Positions 8,079 through 17,320 are shown, counted from the first letter of the stretch. The stretch: 64,000 nucleotides of DNA from Hyphomicrobium album (GCF_009708035.1 NZ_WMBQ01000002.1:1054001-1118000), one strand, 5' to 3'. Numbers and translations: made by a program. Notes: generated by a model not told the origin, from the sequence alone.

Positions 8079-9707
8079 CTAGCCCTGGGTGACCGCCTTC
8101 ACGTCCTTGAAAGTGATGTCGGGATTGCGCTCGGCGACCCAATTGAGGCTGAACACTGACGGCGCCATGTAGACGCAATCGCCGTCGGCATCGGCCGCGA
8201 TCGACGAGCGGTTCGCCTCGATGAAACGGGTGAGCTTCGTCTTGTCGTCCGCCTCGATCCAGCGCATCACCTCGCACGGTGCCGGCTCGAAGCCGGTCGA
8301 CAACCCATACTCGTGCGTTAGCCGGTCACCCAGAACGTCCAACTGCAGCGCGCCGATGACGCCGACGATGGGCTGCATGCCATCGATGGGCGAGAACAGC
8401 TGCACCACGCCTTCCTCGGCCATCTCCTTCAGCGCATCTTTCAGCTTCTTCGCCTTGATGGCGTCGCCGAGCCGGATGCGGCGCAGGATTTCCGGCGCGA
8501 ACGAAGGGATGCCGAGGAATTGCACGTCCTCGCCTTCGGTCAGCGCATCGCCGATCCGAAGCGTGCCGCGATTGGGAATGCCGACCACGTCGCCCGCGTA
8601 AGCCTCTTCGGCCAGCGAGCGATCCTGCGCGAAGAAGAACTGCGGCGCCGTCAGCGCCATGATCTTGTCGGTGCGCACGTGCTTCACCTTCATCCCGCGC
8701 GTCAGCCGCCCCGAGCACAGCCGCATGAACGCCATGCGGTCGCGGTGGTTGGGGTCCATGTTCGCCTGGATCTTGAAGATGATGCCGGTCATCGCCGGCT
8801 CGGTCGCCTCGATGGTGCGCGTCGCAGCCTTGCGGCTCAGCGGTGGCGGTGCATAGGAGATCAGCGCATCGAGCAGATCGCGCACGCCGAAATTGCGCAG
8901 CGCGCTGCCGAAATAGACCGGCGACAGCGTGCCATCGCGAAAGGCCTTCAGGTCGAACGCGCCGCAGAGATCGCGCACCAGATCGATGTCCTCGCGCCAC
9001 TTGGCAAGATCGTCCGGCTCGAGCAGCGTCTCGAACATCGGGTCGTCCGGCCCCGACACGGGCAGACCCTCGTGCGCCTCGTCGACACGGCGGATGCGCG
9101 GCGTCTGCAGGTCGTAAGTGCCGCGGAACGTGCGGCCCATACCGATGGGCCAGACCATGGGCGCGGTGTCGAGCGCTAGGACCTTCTCGATTTCGTCGAG
9201 GAGCTCCAGCGGCTCGCGCGACTCGCGGTCGAGCTTGTTGATGAATGTGATGATCGGGATATCGCGCAGCCGGCACACCTCGAAGAGCTTGCGCGTGCGC
9301 GCCTCGATGCCCTTGGCGGCGTCGATCACCATGATCGCCGAGTCGACGGCCGTCAGCGTGCGGTACGTGTGGTCGGAGAAGTCTTCGTGGCCCGGCGTGT
9401 CGAGCAGGTTGAAGACGGCGCCCTCGTACTCGAACGTCATCACCGAGGTGACGACGGAAATGCCGCGCGCTTTCTCGATGGCCATCCAGTCCGAACGCGT
9501 GTTGCGCCCGTCCTTCTTCGCCTTCACTTGCCCGGCGAGCTGAATGGCGCCGCCGAACAAAAGCAGCTTCTCGGTCAGCGTGGTCTTGCCGGCGTCGGGA
9601 TGCGAGATGATGGCGAACGTGCGCCGCCGCTTGATCTCGGCGGCGAGCTTACCCGCCGCACCGCCCGGGGCGGGCGCGGACACGGTTGGAGCTGCGTCGT
9701 TGGGCAT
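8079..9707 (-). CDS. prfC: Peptide chain release factor 3
   Basis: 542 residues, normal length for RF3, the GTPase that recycles RF1/RF2 from the ribosome after termination. After a short Ala/Pro-rich N-terminus the G domain shows SHPDAGKTTLTEKLL (P-loop), DTPGHEDFSDHT (G3) and INKLDRE (G4). RSDWMAIEKARGISVVTSV is the RF3-type switch I region. The C-terminal domain contains LDVLGDRLTHEYG. It appears intact and diverges from a small gene at 9873. Confidence 0.95.
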   Translation of the reverse strand: MPNDAAPTVSAPAPGGAAGKLAAEIKRRRTFAIISHPDAGKTTLTEKLLLFGGAIQLAGQVKAKKDGRNTRSDWMAIEKARGISVVTSVMTFEYEGAVFNLLDTPGHEDFSDHTYRTLTAVDSAIMVIDAAKGIEARTRKLFEVCRLRDIPIITFINKLDRESREPLELLDEIEKVLALDTAPMVWPIGMGRTFRGTYDLQTPRIRRVDEAHEGLPVSGPDDPMFETLLEPDDLAKWREDIDLVRDLCGAFDLKAFRDGTLSPVYFGSALRNFGVRDLLDALISYAPPPLSRKAATRTIEATEPAMTGIIFKIQANMDPNHRDRMAFMRLCSGRLTRGMKVKHVRTDKIMALTAPQFFFAQDRSLAEEAYAGDVVGIPNRGTLRIGDALTEGEDVQFLGIPSFAPEILRRIRLGDAIKAKKLKDALKEMAEEGVVQLFSPIDGMQPIVGVIGALQLDVLGDRLTHEYGLSTGFEPAPCEVMRWIEADDKTKLTRFIEANRSSIAADADGDCVYMAPSVFSLNWVAERNPDITFKDVKAVTQG

Positions 9708-9872
9708 TCTCGTTGTGGCGCCTGGGGTTGGGAGCGCGCGCCGGGCGCGCCGGGATGATTGCGAGCGGTGCCCTTAGCACCCTTCACCCGGGCCGTCGAT
9801 GCTTGCCGCCGAACGGCCCCTTCGCTTTTGTCGCGAATGCTGCCACAAGACGTCCGGGCCAGGAGACAAGCC

Positions 9873-10088
9873 GTGATTCAATGGAAGCAAATCAACGAGT
9901 TCACAGAGCCTGACTGGGAGAAGGTGAACGCCGAGCGCCATCCGCCGACGCTCTTCTGGCGCGGGGCCAAGGGCGCCGTGTTCGGGCACATTCGGGACGG
10001 CGAGCTGTTCGACCACAAGTGGGTCTATGTCTGCGACAGCAACAAGGTCACCCATTTCACCGAGGTCGAAGGCCCCGAGAAGGCTTGA
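9873..10088 (+). CDS. Small conserved-looking hypothetical protein
   Basis: 71 residues, acidic, with no signal peptide. It contains several aromatic residues in a compact pattern (PTLFWRGAKGAVFGHI and HKWVYVCDSNKVTHF), so it is likely a small folded beta-rich domain. The GTG start at 9873 is supported by CAGGAGACAAGCC. I do not recognise the family. It lies alone between prfC and the gene at 10234. Confidence 0.6.
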   Translation: MIQWKQINEFTEPDWEKVNAERHPPTLFWRGAKGAVFGHIRDGELFDHKWVYVCDSNKVTHFTEVEGPEKA

Positions 10089-10233
10089 TCCGCCCCTGTT
10101 GCTTGCCTATCGGCGACTCCCGCTCGATGCGGGCGGCGACCCTCGCTGCAACGCACTGCGGCTGCCTGTACACGCCCCCGCCAGGGACGCATAGTTCCAG
10201 CGTTCTTGTATGCGTTTTCGTCGGGGGACGGGG

Positions 10234-11376
10234 ATGGAGTGCGGATCGCAGGAGTTCCTTTGCGAGCTGACCAATTGGCTATCCGAAAATGAGATGGTCG
10301 GGCCCTGGCTGGTCGAGGTGATCGGCCGCTTTGGGACGCAGGCGCAGGGCATCGCCGGATCGGTTGCGCAATTCGTGCGCGAGTACGGCCAGTCCATCGT
10401 CGGCTTGATCGGTGTGTCGTTCGGCTTCTGGCGCTGGTGGCGCTACCGCGAGCACATCTTGCACAAGCGGCTCGCCGAATATCTGCGCGAGAACGACGCG
10501 CGATTGGCGAACGGAACGGCCGACCTCATCGAGCTGATTCAGCGTCCGGCGCCGGGTCAGCAGTTCAAGGACCCGCTGTTCATCGACGACGACCTTCGCG
10601 TCGTCCTGCGCGAGCGCAACTGGGACAAGCCCGCGTACGCGGTTGGTGTCGCTGCGAGTTCGGACTGGCAGCTCGAGAGGGCAATCGGCCGTATCAATCG
10701 CCGATTGAGCACTGCGCAAGCAACGGTCGCGTCACTAAACAGGCAGTTGTTTAGTGCGCTCAGCATTCGCGGCGCTATCACTGCTTTGCAACGGGCAGGC
10801 AATGACACTAAGGCGCCTTCAGACGCACTCAATCATTTCAAGGCAGCCCTCGCAGTTCCGGGTCACGAACGAGATCTGACGATCCGAGAGCTCGAAGCGC
10901 ACCAGATGCGCAAGCTTCGGCTTGCGAGCAGGGACGTCTATGGCAACGCACTCAACCTTGCGACGACAATTGACGATCCGCGTGAGCGGAGCTTCCAGCT
11001 CGCGCGTCTCAAGCGTTACACGGCTGAGATGATCGTCGGGACCACACCACGAAACGCGTACTGGCTATTGACGGAGTCCGAAGAGGCATTGCCCCTCTTG
11101 ACGAAGTGCGAGCCGCTCGGTCTATGGGAGCGGCTCGAGAAGGCGGACACGCAATACCTGGCAGGCTACTGCGCAAGAATGTCTAACTTTAACGGGCTAG
11201 AGAGGGCGCATCTCTCCGACGCAGAGGCCTCGTACAGCGGCTTGGTCCGGGAATTGTCGTCGCGGAGGTGGCTCAGGCCACGCCAATTTCGACGTCTGCG
11301 CTCAATGGCACGAGGTGGGCTCGCGCGCGTAGAAAGCGCGAAGAATGGCACCTACGATACGAGTTGGCTGCCTTAG
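10234..11376 (+). CDS. Uncharacterised membrane-anchored helical protein
   Basis: 380 residues from the ATG at 10234, which has GGGGGA five bases upstream (an in-frame ATG at 10210 is possible). There is one hydrophobic stretch near residue 50-70 (QSIVGLIGVSFGFWRWW), then a long soluble, largely helical region rich in Arg, Leu and Ala. The composition suggests TPR-like helical hairpins, but I cannot define repeats with confidence. No family is recognised. The 3' end overlaps the convergent gene at 11373 by four bases. Confidence 0.65.
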   Translation: MECGSQEFLCELTNWLSENEMVGPWLVEVIGRFGTQAQGIAGSVAQFVREYGQSIVGLIGVSFGFWRWWRYREHILHKRLAEYLRENDARLANGTADLIELIQRPAPGQQFKDPLFIDDDLRVVLRERNWDKPAYAVGVAASSDWQLERAIGRINRRLSTAQATVASLNRQLFSALSIRGAITALQRAGNDTKAPSDALNHFKAALAVPGHERDLTIRELEAHQMRKLRLASRDVYGNALNLATTIDDPRERSFQLARLKRYTAEMIVGTTPRNAYWLLTESEEALPLLTKCEPLGLWERLEKADTQYLAGYCARMSNFNGLERAHLSDAEASYSGLVRELSSRRWLRPRQFRRLRSMARGGLARVESAKNGTYDTSWLP

Positions 11377-11627
11377 CCGTGAAGCAGGCGCAGCAGCATG
11401 CCGGCACCATACGCGCCGCCAGTAGCCATGAGCGCGTTGAGGAAGCTGCGCACGACGGTGGCACGCAGCGCTTCCGTGAGCCCAAGCTCCTGGCCGCGGC
11501 GATAGAGCTGCTGGTGCTCCGAGTAGGAGAATGACGCGAGCGCAATCGCGGCGGCGGCAATCGCCCAGGCACCCAACCCGCCAAACCCAGCTAGCGCCGC
11601 GGCGAAGATGGTCAGGAACCCCAGCAT
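11373..11627 (-). CDS. Small membrane protein, function unknown
   Basis: 84 residues. The N-terminal half is hydrophobic (LGFLTIFAAALAGFGGLGAW and continuing Ala-rich), giving one or two membrane helices. It is followed by a soluble turn with HQQLYRRGQELG and a final hydrophobic helix with ATGGAYGAGMLL. The ATG at 11627 is preceded by GACCGAGGTCCGAC. The frame is open for another ~70 codons upstream but loses coding character there. Confidence 0.6.
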   Translation of the reverse strand: MLGFLTIFAAALAGFGGLGAWAIAAAAIALASFSYSEHQQLYRRGQELGLTEALRATVVRSFLNALMATGGAYGAGMLLRLLHG

Positions 11628-11815
11628 GTCGGACCTCGGTCCGGCCGCGACGCGCACCCCCTTACAGCAGCCTGGCGCTGTTATCGGGTGATTCGTCCGG
11701 GCAACGCCAAGGCGGCAACCGAGCCAACTGGGGATGAAGAGAAGAAGGTAAGTTTTGCAAGCGCTTGGAAAATGCGCATTCGCCGTCGCGTGCGGCCCGC
11801 GGGGCGATCGCAGGG

Positions 11816-12109
11816 CTAGGGCGCTGCCTCGCCGCTGCATTCCTTGACGAGGCGCTCGCGGGACTCCTTCATCTTGGCGAGCTTGTCCTCGATCGACTTC
11901 AGCACCTTCGTCTGGTCGTCGGTCGAGCCGCCGCTCTCGGCAATCTCCGCCTTCATCTCCTTGATGCTCGACTCGCGCTCGGTGATGCCGAGGTCATGGT
12001 CGTTGAGCGCGACGTTCGTCTCCTTCTTGGCGCACTTGTAGCCTGCCGCCACTGCCGCCGGCGCGGCGAGACCCATGGCAACGGCAAGGACGACGGCTGA
12101 TCTCAACAT
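11816..12109 (-). CDS. Small periplasmic coiled-coil protein
   Basis: 97 residues. A clear signal peptide (LRSAVVLAVAMGLAAPAAVA then AG) is followed by about 75 charged residues with a coiled-coil pattern (SSIKEMKAEIAESGG, then a Lys/Glu-rich helix). Two Cys remain in the mature protein (YKCAKKE and VKECSGE) and could form one disulfide closing a helical hairpin. The family is not recognised. Confidence 0.65.
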   Translation of the reverse strand: MLRSAVVLAVAMGLAAPAAVAAGYKCAKKETNVALNDHDLGITERESSIKEMKAEIAESGGSTDDQTKVLKSIEDKLAKMKESRERLVKECSGEAAP

Positions 12110-12262
12110 GCTGATGGCTGGCTCCGGCTAGATGGCGCGAGGAAGTCGCGCGCAGCATGCTTGCCGCCCGCTGCGCCGAGCAAGCCGGCACAGTGGCAAG
12201 GAGCGTGGAACTTTCGGCAAGCGACGGCCTCGGGCGCAGCCTGCGAACTACTTCGCCGATGC

Positions 12263-12339
12263 CTAGTGTCCTGATAGCGAAATTCGTCTCAGTGTGCGGC
12301 AAGGCGGCAGAACGAATTTCGCGATCTGAAGGACACTAG
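12263..12339. repeat. Imperfect palindromic element (first of a pair)
   Basis: CTAGTGTCCT at 12263-12272 is mirrored by AGGACACTAG at 12330-12339, with a second inner mirror of GCGAAATTCGT and ACGAATTTCGC. The whole 77 bases can fold into one long interrupted hairpin. It is non-coding and lies directly before a second, related palindrome. Confidence 0.7.
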
Positions 12340-12354
12340 CCAAGTTAATGCTCT

Positions 12355-12433
12355 CCAGTGTGATTCAGATCGAGAAGCCGCCTCACTACCCAGCCGAGCA
12401 TGATGTAGCGGACTTCTCGATCATCACACTAGT
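12355..12433. repeat. Imperfect palindromic element (second of the pair)
   Basis: CCAGTGTGATTCAGATCGAGAAG pairs imperfectly with CTTCTCGATCATCACACTAG across a ~35-base centre. The outer TAGTGT/ACACTA ends resemble those of the first element. The right arm contains the TAG stop codon of the sorbosone-dehydrogenase-like gene, so the element abuts and enters that gene's 3' end. Confidence 0.6.
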
Positions 12434-14177
12434 GGCCGAGCGCCCAGACGTAGGCGGAGACGGCGGCAGCATCGTCCTTCGACAGCTCGACGCCGCCCAT
12501 CGGCGGCATGGCACCCGGATGCTGCTTGGGCTCCGGCACGCCGTTGGCGATCGTGTCGGTGATCGACTTGAGGCTGCCGTCGCCCCACAACCACTTGCCG
12601 GTCGTCAGGTCGGGACCGACCGGCGTGCCGATGCCGCCGGTGCCATGGCAGCCCGCACACGTCGCGCCGCCCACCTCGCCCGCGAACACCTTGGCGCCGA
12701 GATCGACCTGGGCCTGCGTGGCGCCCTCGGGCACCGGCAGCTTCGGCGCGTTGCCGGCGTCGGGGTGGACACCTTCCGGCGGCAGAGCACCAGGTGACGC
12801 TGCTGCGCTCTGCTTCGGCGCGGGGGCCGCCTCGATGCCCTTGGCGTCGGGATCGCCCTCGTAAGTGATGCGCCAGATGCGCCCGGCCTTGTCGTCGCTC
12901 ACGTAGAGCGCGCCATAGGGCCCGACCGCGAGCCCGGAGGGACGATGCGCGGCGCGCCCCGGGTCCTTGTGCACGCCGGCAAAGCCATCGGCGAAGACGA
13001 TCCAGTCGCCCGACGGCTTGCCGTCCTTCAGCGGCTGGAAGACGACGTTATAGCCACCCTGCGGACCCGGGGCGCGGTTCCACGAGCCGTGGAAGGCGAT
13101 GAAGGCGCCGCCGCGATAGCCGGCCGGAAAGTCCTCGCTCTTGTAGATCTTGAGGTCGTTCGGCGCCCAGTGCGCGGGGAACGCTGCAACCGGCGGCTCC
13201 GCCTTGTCGCAGTCCCCGACCGCCTTGCCGCCGTCGCCGCCGTACTCGGGCCCGAGCACGAGCTTTTTCTGCTGGTCGTCGTAGTAGCACTTGGGCCAGC
13301 CGTAGGCTGCGCCCTCCTTGAGGACCGTCACCTCCTCGGCCGGAAGGTTGAAGCCTTGCTCGGCCGTGTAGAGCTTCGGCCAGTTCTCGTGCAATTGATC
13401 GCGGCCGTGCTGGGTGACGAAGATGCGGCCGGCCTCGTCGAAGTCGAAGCCTTCCGGGTTGCGGTTGCCGGACGCGTAGCGTTCCTTGGGTGAGAACACC
13501 TGGCCGAGCTTGTTGGCGTCGTAGCGCCAGATTCCGGCGCGCGCCTCGAGCTCGGTGCAGGGATCGTGTCCCTTCGACTGCGGCATGCGGTTCTTCAATT
13601 CGCACGCGTTCGTCGCCGAGCCCATCGAGACGAAGAGATTGCCGTCGGTGTCGATGATGAACGGATGCATCGGGTGGTCGCCGGTGATCGGCATCCCGGA
13701 GAGCACGACCTCGGCGTTGCCCGTCGGCGTGATCTCGTCGTCCTTCAGCGCGTAGCGAACGATCTTGTCGTTGAGCTCGGCGTAGACCCAGTCCTTGTAG
13801 AGATAGACGCCGGTGCCGCCCTTGCCACCGTCGGCGAACGTCTGTCCGAAGCGTTCGACGTGCTCGGCGCGGCCGTCGCCGTCCATGTCCTTCAAGGCGA
13901 CGAGAAAGCCACCGTCGGGCGGCGTGTCGTTGTTGTAGTAGACGCCGCTCCAGGTGTTGACGAACACCGTGCCATTGGGGGCGACCGCTATCTGCCGGGC
14001 GTGGCCGATCTTGTCGGCAAAGACGCTGGCGCAAAACCCCTTGGGCAGAACGATGCCGGTGTCGGTTTGCGGACAGCTTGCCTCGGCGCTGAGGGCCGGT
14101 GCAGTGACAAGCACGGACATGGAGGCGGCGAGCGCGCCGCAGAGCAGTACGCGCGAATGAAGGGGTCGGGGAGCCAT
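12429..14177 (-). CDS. PQQ-type sorbosone/glucose dehydrogenase family protein fused to cytochrome c
   Basis: 582 residues. A signal peptide (LCGALAASMSVLVTAPALSA) is followed by a GSDH/sorbosone-dehydrogenase beta-propeller. Landmarks include KGFCASVFADKIGHARQI, GDHPMHPFIIDTDGNLFVSM and RNPEGFDFDEAGRIFVT. The His and Arg positions are typical of soluble PQQ sugar dehydrogenases. The last ~75 residues are a class I cytochrome c with CAGCH and a probable Met ligand in GAMPPMGG. It is probably a periplasmic sugar or aldehyde oxidase passing electrons to its own heme; the substrate is unknown. The ATG at 14177 follows GCGAGGAAACGAA. The stop codon lies within a palindromic repeat. Confidence 0.85.
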   Translation of the reverse strand: MAPRPLHSRVLLCGALAASMSVLVTAPALSAEASCPQTDTGIVLPKGFCASVFADKIGHARQIAVAPNGTVFVNTWSGVYYNNDTPPDGGFLVALKDMDGDGRAEHVERFGQTFADGGKGGTGVYLYKDWVYAELNDKIVRYALKDDEITPTGNAEVVLSGMPITGDHPMHPFIIDTDGNLFVSMGSATNACELKNRMPQSKGHDPCTELEARAGIWRYDANKLGQVFSPKERYASGNRNPEGFDFDEAGRIFVTQHGRDQLHENWPKLYTAEQGFNLPAEEVTVLKEGAAYGWPKCYYDDQQKKLVLGPEYGGDGGKAVGDCDKAEPPVAAFPAHWAPNDLKIYKSEDFPAGYRGGAFIAFHGSWNRAPGPQGGYNVVFQPLKDGKPSGDWIVFADGFAGVHKDPGRAAHRPSGLAVGPYGALYVSDDKAGRIWRITYEGDPDAKGIEAAPAPKQSAAASPGALPPEGVHPDAGNAPKLPVPEGATQAQVDLGAKVFAGEVGGATCAGCHGTGGIGTPVGPDLTTGKWLWGDGSLKSITDTIANGVPEPKQHPGAMPPMGGVELSKDDAAAVSAYVWALGH

Positions 14178-14357
14178 TTCGTTTCCTCGCAATGGCGTGT
14201 ATCGAGCCTCCTCCCTATATGGGCGCCCGAGGCGACATACGAGAGGGTGCGGCGAGGAGTGCGTCTTACAGGTGGCGTGTGAGGCGTTGCAGTGGGCATA
14301 CAGCGATGCCGCCGAGGTATCTCGACCGCACCGCTGAAAATGGCTCGTTCCGCGCAA

Positions 14358-14657
14358 CTATCGAGCCGGAAGTTGACCGCTCATATTGTTCGTCGCAGGG
14401 AGCTTGCCGTCATTGCCCATCCGCATGGTCGGTCCCTTGGAACCGGCAGGCCCGCCACCTTCCGGCGCCGGCTCCGCGGTGCCCATGTCGGGTACGCTCG
14501 TGCTCATTTGGTCAGTGGCCGGCAGCTTGCCTTGGTCGCCCATCGTCTTGGTCGGCGCCTTCTGCACGCGCTCGTCAGCCGTCTCGGCCGAGGCGGTCGT
14601 GCCGAAAGCGGCAAGAGCGACGGCACTCGCCGTCGCAAGTGCGAGAATTTTTCTCAT
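14358..14657 (-). CDS. Small secreted protein with an internal repeat
   Basis: 99 residues. The signal peptide RKILALATASAVALAAFGTTASA is followed by a Pro/Gly/Met-rich, probably disordered mature chain. Two near-identical 14-residue units are visible, MGDQGKLPATDQMS and MGNDGKLPATNNMS, about 35 residues apart. The ATG at 14657 is preceded by CCAAGGAGTGGAGCCG, a strong ribosome site. The function is unknown. A similarly sized secreted protein lies at 17321-17620. Confidence 0.65.
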   Translation of the reverse strand: MRKILALATASAVALAAFGTTASAETADERVQKAPTKTMGDQGKLPATDQMSTSVPDMGTAEPAPEGGGPAGSKGPTMRMGNDGKLPATNNMSGQLPAR

Positions 14658-14842
14658 CGGCTCCACTCCTTGGTTACGTGGAGCCTTTCGAGTAGGCCTG
14701 CCCGCTTGCGGAAGCCTTGCGCGGTGCGGGCGAATTCGCGGCAATTGCACCCTTGTTTGTCGCGGTCTCCGGAACGCCGCCGACGCGCGGAACGGACTAG
14801 CCGCTCCAGCGCGCCGGGACGATCCGAGTGAACGTCGCTCGG

Positions 14843-15532
14843 TCAGTGGCTGAGCTTGATGTTGAGTGCCGCGCGCGCCACGTCGACGTTGTCGAAGGCG
14901 ATGCGATCGCCGAGATCGACGCTCGGATTGCCGACGGGCAGCGGCGAGCTGGCGCCGATATCGTAGCGCAGGTATTCCGCGCGCAACGACACGCCGTAGG
15001 TCATCATCCACTCGACGCCGCCGCCGTAGGCGAGGCCGGAGTCATCGAGACGGATCTTGTGGGCGAATCCAGTGGCCGGCACATTCTGGGTGAACTCGAA
15101 CTCCGAGAAGCCCCAGCCGACCGAGCCGAACAGCAGCCAGTTGTTGATCGCCCAACCGAGGCGGGCGCGGACGCTGGCGAGGTAGTTCATATCGGCGCCC
15201 AGGACCGACGCGTTCGGCACACTCGGCGAGTTGATGTTCTCGCCGCCGTCGGCGAGCGTCATGGCATCGAATTCGACGCCGATCAGCAGTTGCGAACTCT
15301 GCCAATTGTAGCCGACCTGGCCGCCCACGACGGCGCCGTTGAGGTCGAAGCCATTGAGGCGCGTGTTGGTGTCCAGGTTGTCGAATGTGCCACCAGCGTC
15401 CTGCCAAGCATAGCCGCCGTTGACGCCGACGTAGAAGCCGTTCCACGGGTTGGTCACCTGTGCCCGGGCCGGCGTCATGCTGGCCACCGCGGCAGCGGCC
15501 AGCGATGCGGCCGCAAGATAAATCTGTCTCAA
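14843..15532 (-). CDS. Outer-membrane beta-barrel protein (Omp25/RopB type)
   Basis: 229 residues. A signal peptide ends at ARA-Q, then a typical eight-strand barrel of the alphaproteobacterial Omp25/RopB family follows. Landmarks are WNGFYVGVNGGYAW, GGQVGYNWQSSQLLIGVE, SVRARLGWAINNWLLFGSVG and YGGGVEWMMTYGVSLRAEYL, and the last strand ends in hydrophobic ALNIKLSH. It is likely a structural or immunomodulatory-type small porin-like protein. The start appears to be TTG at 15532 with GAGGGAG ten bases upstream; no ATG fits the signal peptide. Confidence 0.8.
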   Translation of the reverse strand: MRQIYLAAASLAAAAVASMTPARAQVTNPWNGFYVGVNGGYAWQDAGGTFDNLDTNTRLNGFDLNGAVVGGQVGYNWQSSQLLIGVEFDAMTLADGGENINSPSVPNASVLGADMNYLASVRARLGWAINNWLLFGSVGWGFSEFEFTQNVPATGFAHKIRLDDSGLAYGGGVEWMMTYGVSLRAEYLRYDIGASSPLPVGNPSVDLGDRIAFDNVDVARAALNIKLSH

Positions 15533-15748
15533 AGCTACGTACTCCCTCGCTCGTTATTCCTTCCCCCATACGCGGGCTACGCAACGAGGAAACGAGCTAA
15601 CATGCCGGCAGGGAGTTCCATTGTTGCGGACCCGCGGTTGTGCACACGGGCGCCTAGTTTTTAAACAGCAGATGAATAACTTTCGGCGCGGGCCCGACAT
15701 CGCCTTGTTCTATCGGCTTAAGCGGGACGACAGGGTCGCTGGGCGCGA

Positions 15749-17137
15749 CTAGAGCGCCGCGAGTTCTTCGGCGGTGATGCTCAGCGCCGTCGAGATTTGC
15801 TCGGGCGTGTGCTCGCTCGTGAGGAAAAAGCGCAGCCGCGCCGCCTTTATCGGTACCGCCGGATAGATGATCGGCAGAACGTAGATGCCGCGCTTCAGCA
15901 TCCGGTCGGTGATGCGCCCGGCGCTGACGATGTCGCCGACCATAACCGGGCAGATGGCGTAGCCCTGGCAGGTCGCCGTATCAAGGCCGAGGCGTCGCGC
16001 CTCGCTCAGAAACATCCGCCCGTTGGCCTGCAGGCGCTGGACGCGCTCGGGCTCGGCGTGTGCGAGCTTGAGGGCGGCGAGGGCCGCGGCGGCGACGGGC
16101 GGCGACAGGCCGACCGAATAAACCTGGCCGGCGGCGCGGAACTTCAACAGCTCGACCAGGGCGTGGCTGCCGCAGATGTAGCCGCCGCAGGCGGCGAGTG
16201 CCTTGCTCAGCGTGCCCATCCAGATATCGACCGCGGCCGGATCGACGCCTGCCGCCTCGGCGATGCCGTGGCCCGTACGCCCGAGGACCCCGAAGCCGTG
16301 CGCCTCGTCGACCATCAGCCACGCGCCGTAGCGCTGCTTGAGAGCGATGAGGCCGCGCAGGTCGGCCATGTCGCCGTCCATCGAATAGAGGCCCTCGACG
16401 GCAATGAGCACGTTCTTGTGGCTGTCGCGCTCCCGCTGCAGCAGGCGCTCGAGCGAATTGAGATCGTTGTGGCGGAAGGCGGCGACCGTGGCGCCCGACA
16501 GCTTGGCGCCGACGAGGATGCTGTTGTGGGCGAGCTCGTCGTGCAGGATGAGGTCGCCCGGCTCGGTGAGGGCGGCGAGAGTCGACACGTTGGTCGCGTG
16601 GCCGCTGACGAAGGTGAGCGCGGCTTCCGTTCGATAGTGTTCGGCCAGCGCCGCTTCCAGCTCGCGGTGCAGTTCGATGTCGCCGGCGACGATGCGGCTT
16701 GCCGAGACCGAGGTGCCGTACTGGTCGATCGCAGCCTTCGCAGCAGCGGAAACAGCCGCGTGACCGTTGAGGCCGAGGTAGTCGTACGCCGAGAAATTGA
16801 GGAGCGTGCGTCCCTCGACGACAATATGTGGCGTGCGGCTCGGCGAATGGCACTGGTAGAACGGATCGCTGAACCCGAACCGATCGGCGATGGCGCGGTG
16901 TTTCATGACGCCGGTGTAGCCGGGCATGTCGTCGAACCGCTGCGAGCGTCGCATCTCCCCGCCGCTGCGGTTCTGGGGTACCGGCGTCAGCTTCTCCCGC
17001 CAATACCGCAACCGCGTGGAAGCGTCTTGTGCGGTACCTGCCGCGGCGAGCCCGAGCAAGGTCAGAAGGCGCGCAATTCTGCTGTCGTTGGGGCGACGCA
17101 AGTCCTGCCTAACAAGATCTGTCTCACGCGCGTCCAA
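15749..17137 (-). CDS. Alpha-oxoamine synthase (AONS/ALAS/KBL family, PLP-dependent)
   Basis: 462 residues from a TTG at 17137 (AAGGGG upstream); a shorter ATG start at 16954 would give 401 residues, close to classical family length. The fold-type I PLP enzyme features are clear: NFSAYDYLGLNGH, YGTSVSASRIVAGD, FVSGHATNVSTLAALT, the VDEAHGFGVLGRTGHG cofactor-Asp region and GTLSKALAACGGYICG with the Schiff-base Lys. The family condenses an amino acid with an acyl-CoA or acyl-ACP, with loss of CO2. No bio, hem or sphingolipid genes are nearby, so the substrate cannot be assigned. The N-terminal ~60 residues (helical, Arg/Leu-rich) are an extension relative to BioF. Confidence 0.75.
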   Translation of the reverse strand: MDARETDLVRQDLRRPNDSRIARLLTLLGLAAAGTAQDASTRLRYWREKLTPVPQNRSGGEMRRSQRFDDMPGYTGVMKHRAIADRFGFSDPFYQCHSPSRTPHIVVEGRTLLNFSAYDYLGLNGHAAVSAAAKAAIDQYGTSVSASRIVAGDIELHRELEAALAEHYRTEAALTFVSGHATNVSTLAALTEPGDLILHDELAHNSILVGAKLSGATVAAFRHNDLNSLERLLQRERDSHKNVLIAVEGLYSMDGDMADLRGLIALKQRYGAWLMVDEAHGFGVLGRTGHGIAEAAGVDPAAVDIWMGTLSKALAACGGYICGSHALVELLKFRAAGQVYSVGLSPPVAAAALAALKLAHAEPERVQRLQANGRMFLSEARRLGLDTATCQGYAICPVMVGDIVSAGRITDRMLKRGIYVLPIIYPAVPIKAARLRFFLTSEHTPEQISTALSITAEELAAL

Positions 17138-17320
17138 AGCTACACCCCTTGCTCCCACGTGTTCGCAACCGAAGCGCGTCGGCCGGAACGCGCGCCGATA
17201 TTGGCCTACTTCGTGTCCTTTGGGCGAGAAATATCGGGCTACGGAGCGTCGCAAGGGCCGCCCCGGCGCGCAAAGATGCCCGCTTGCCGGGCAAGCGGGC
17301 ATCTCGCGACATCGTCACCG

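Noticed and set aside
15520-17140. Similar GTAGCTTTG...GAGACAGAT sequences at the starts of the Omp25-like and alpha-oxoamine synthase genes
   Set aside because: The shared bases are interrupted by a nine-base insertion and include coding sequence; too short to distinguish from chance.
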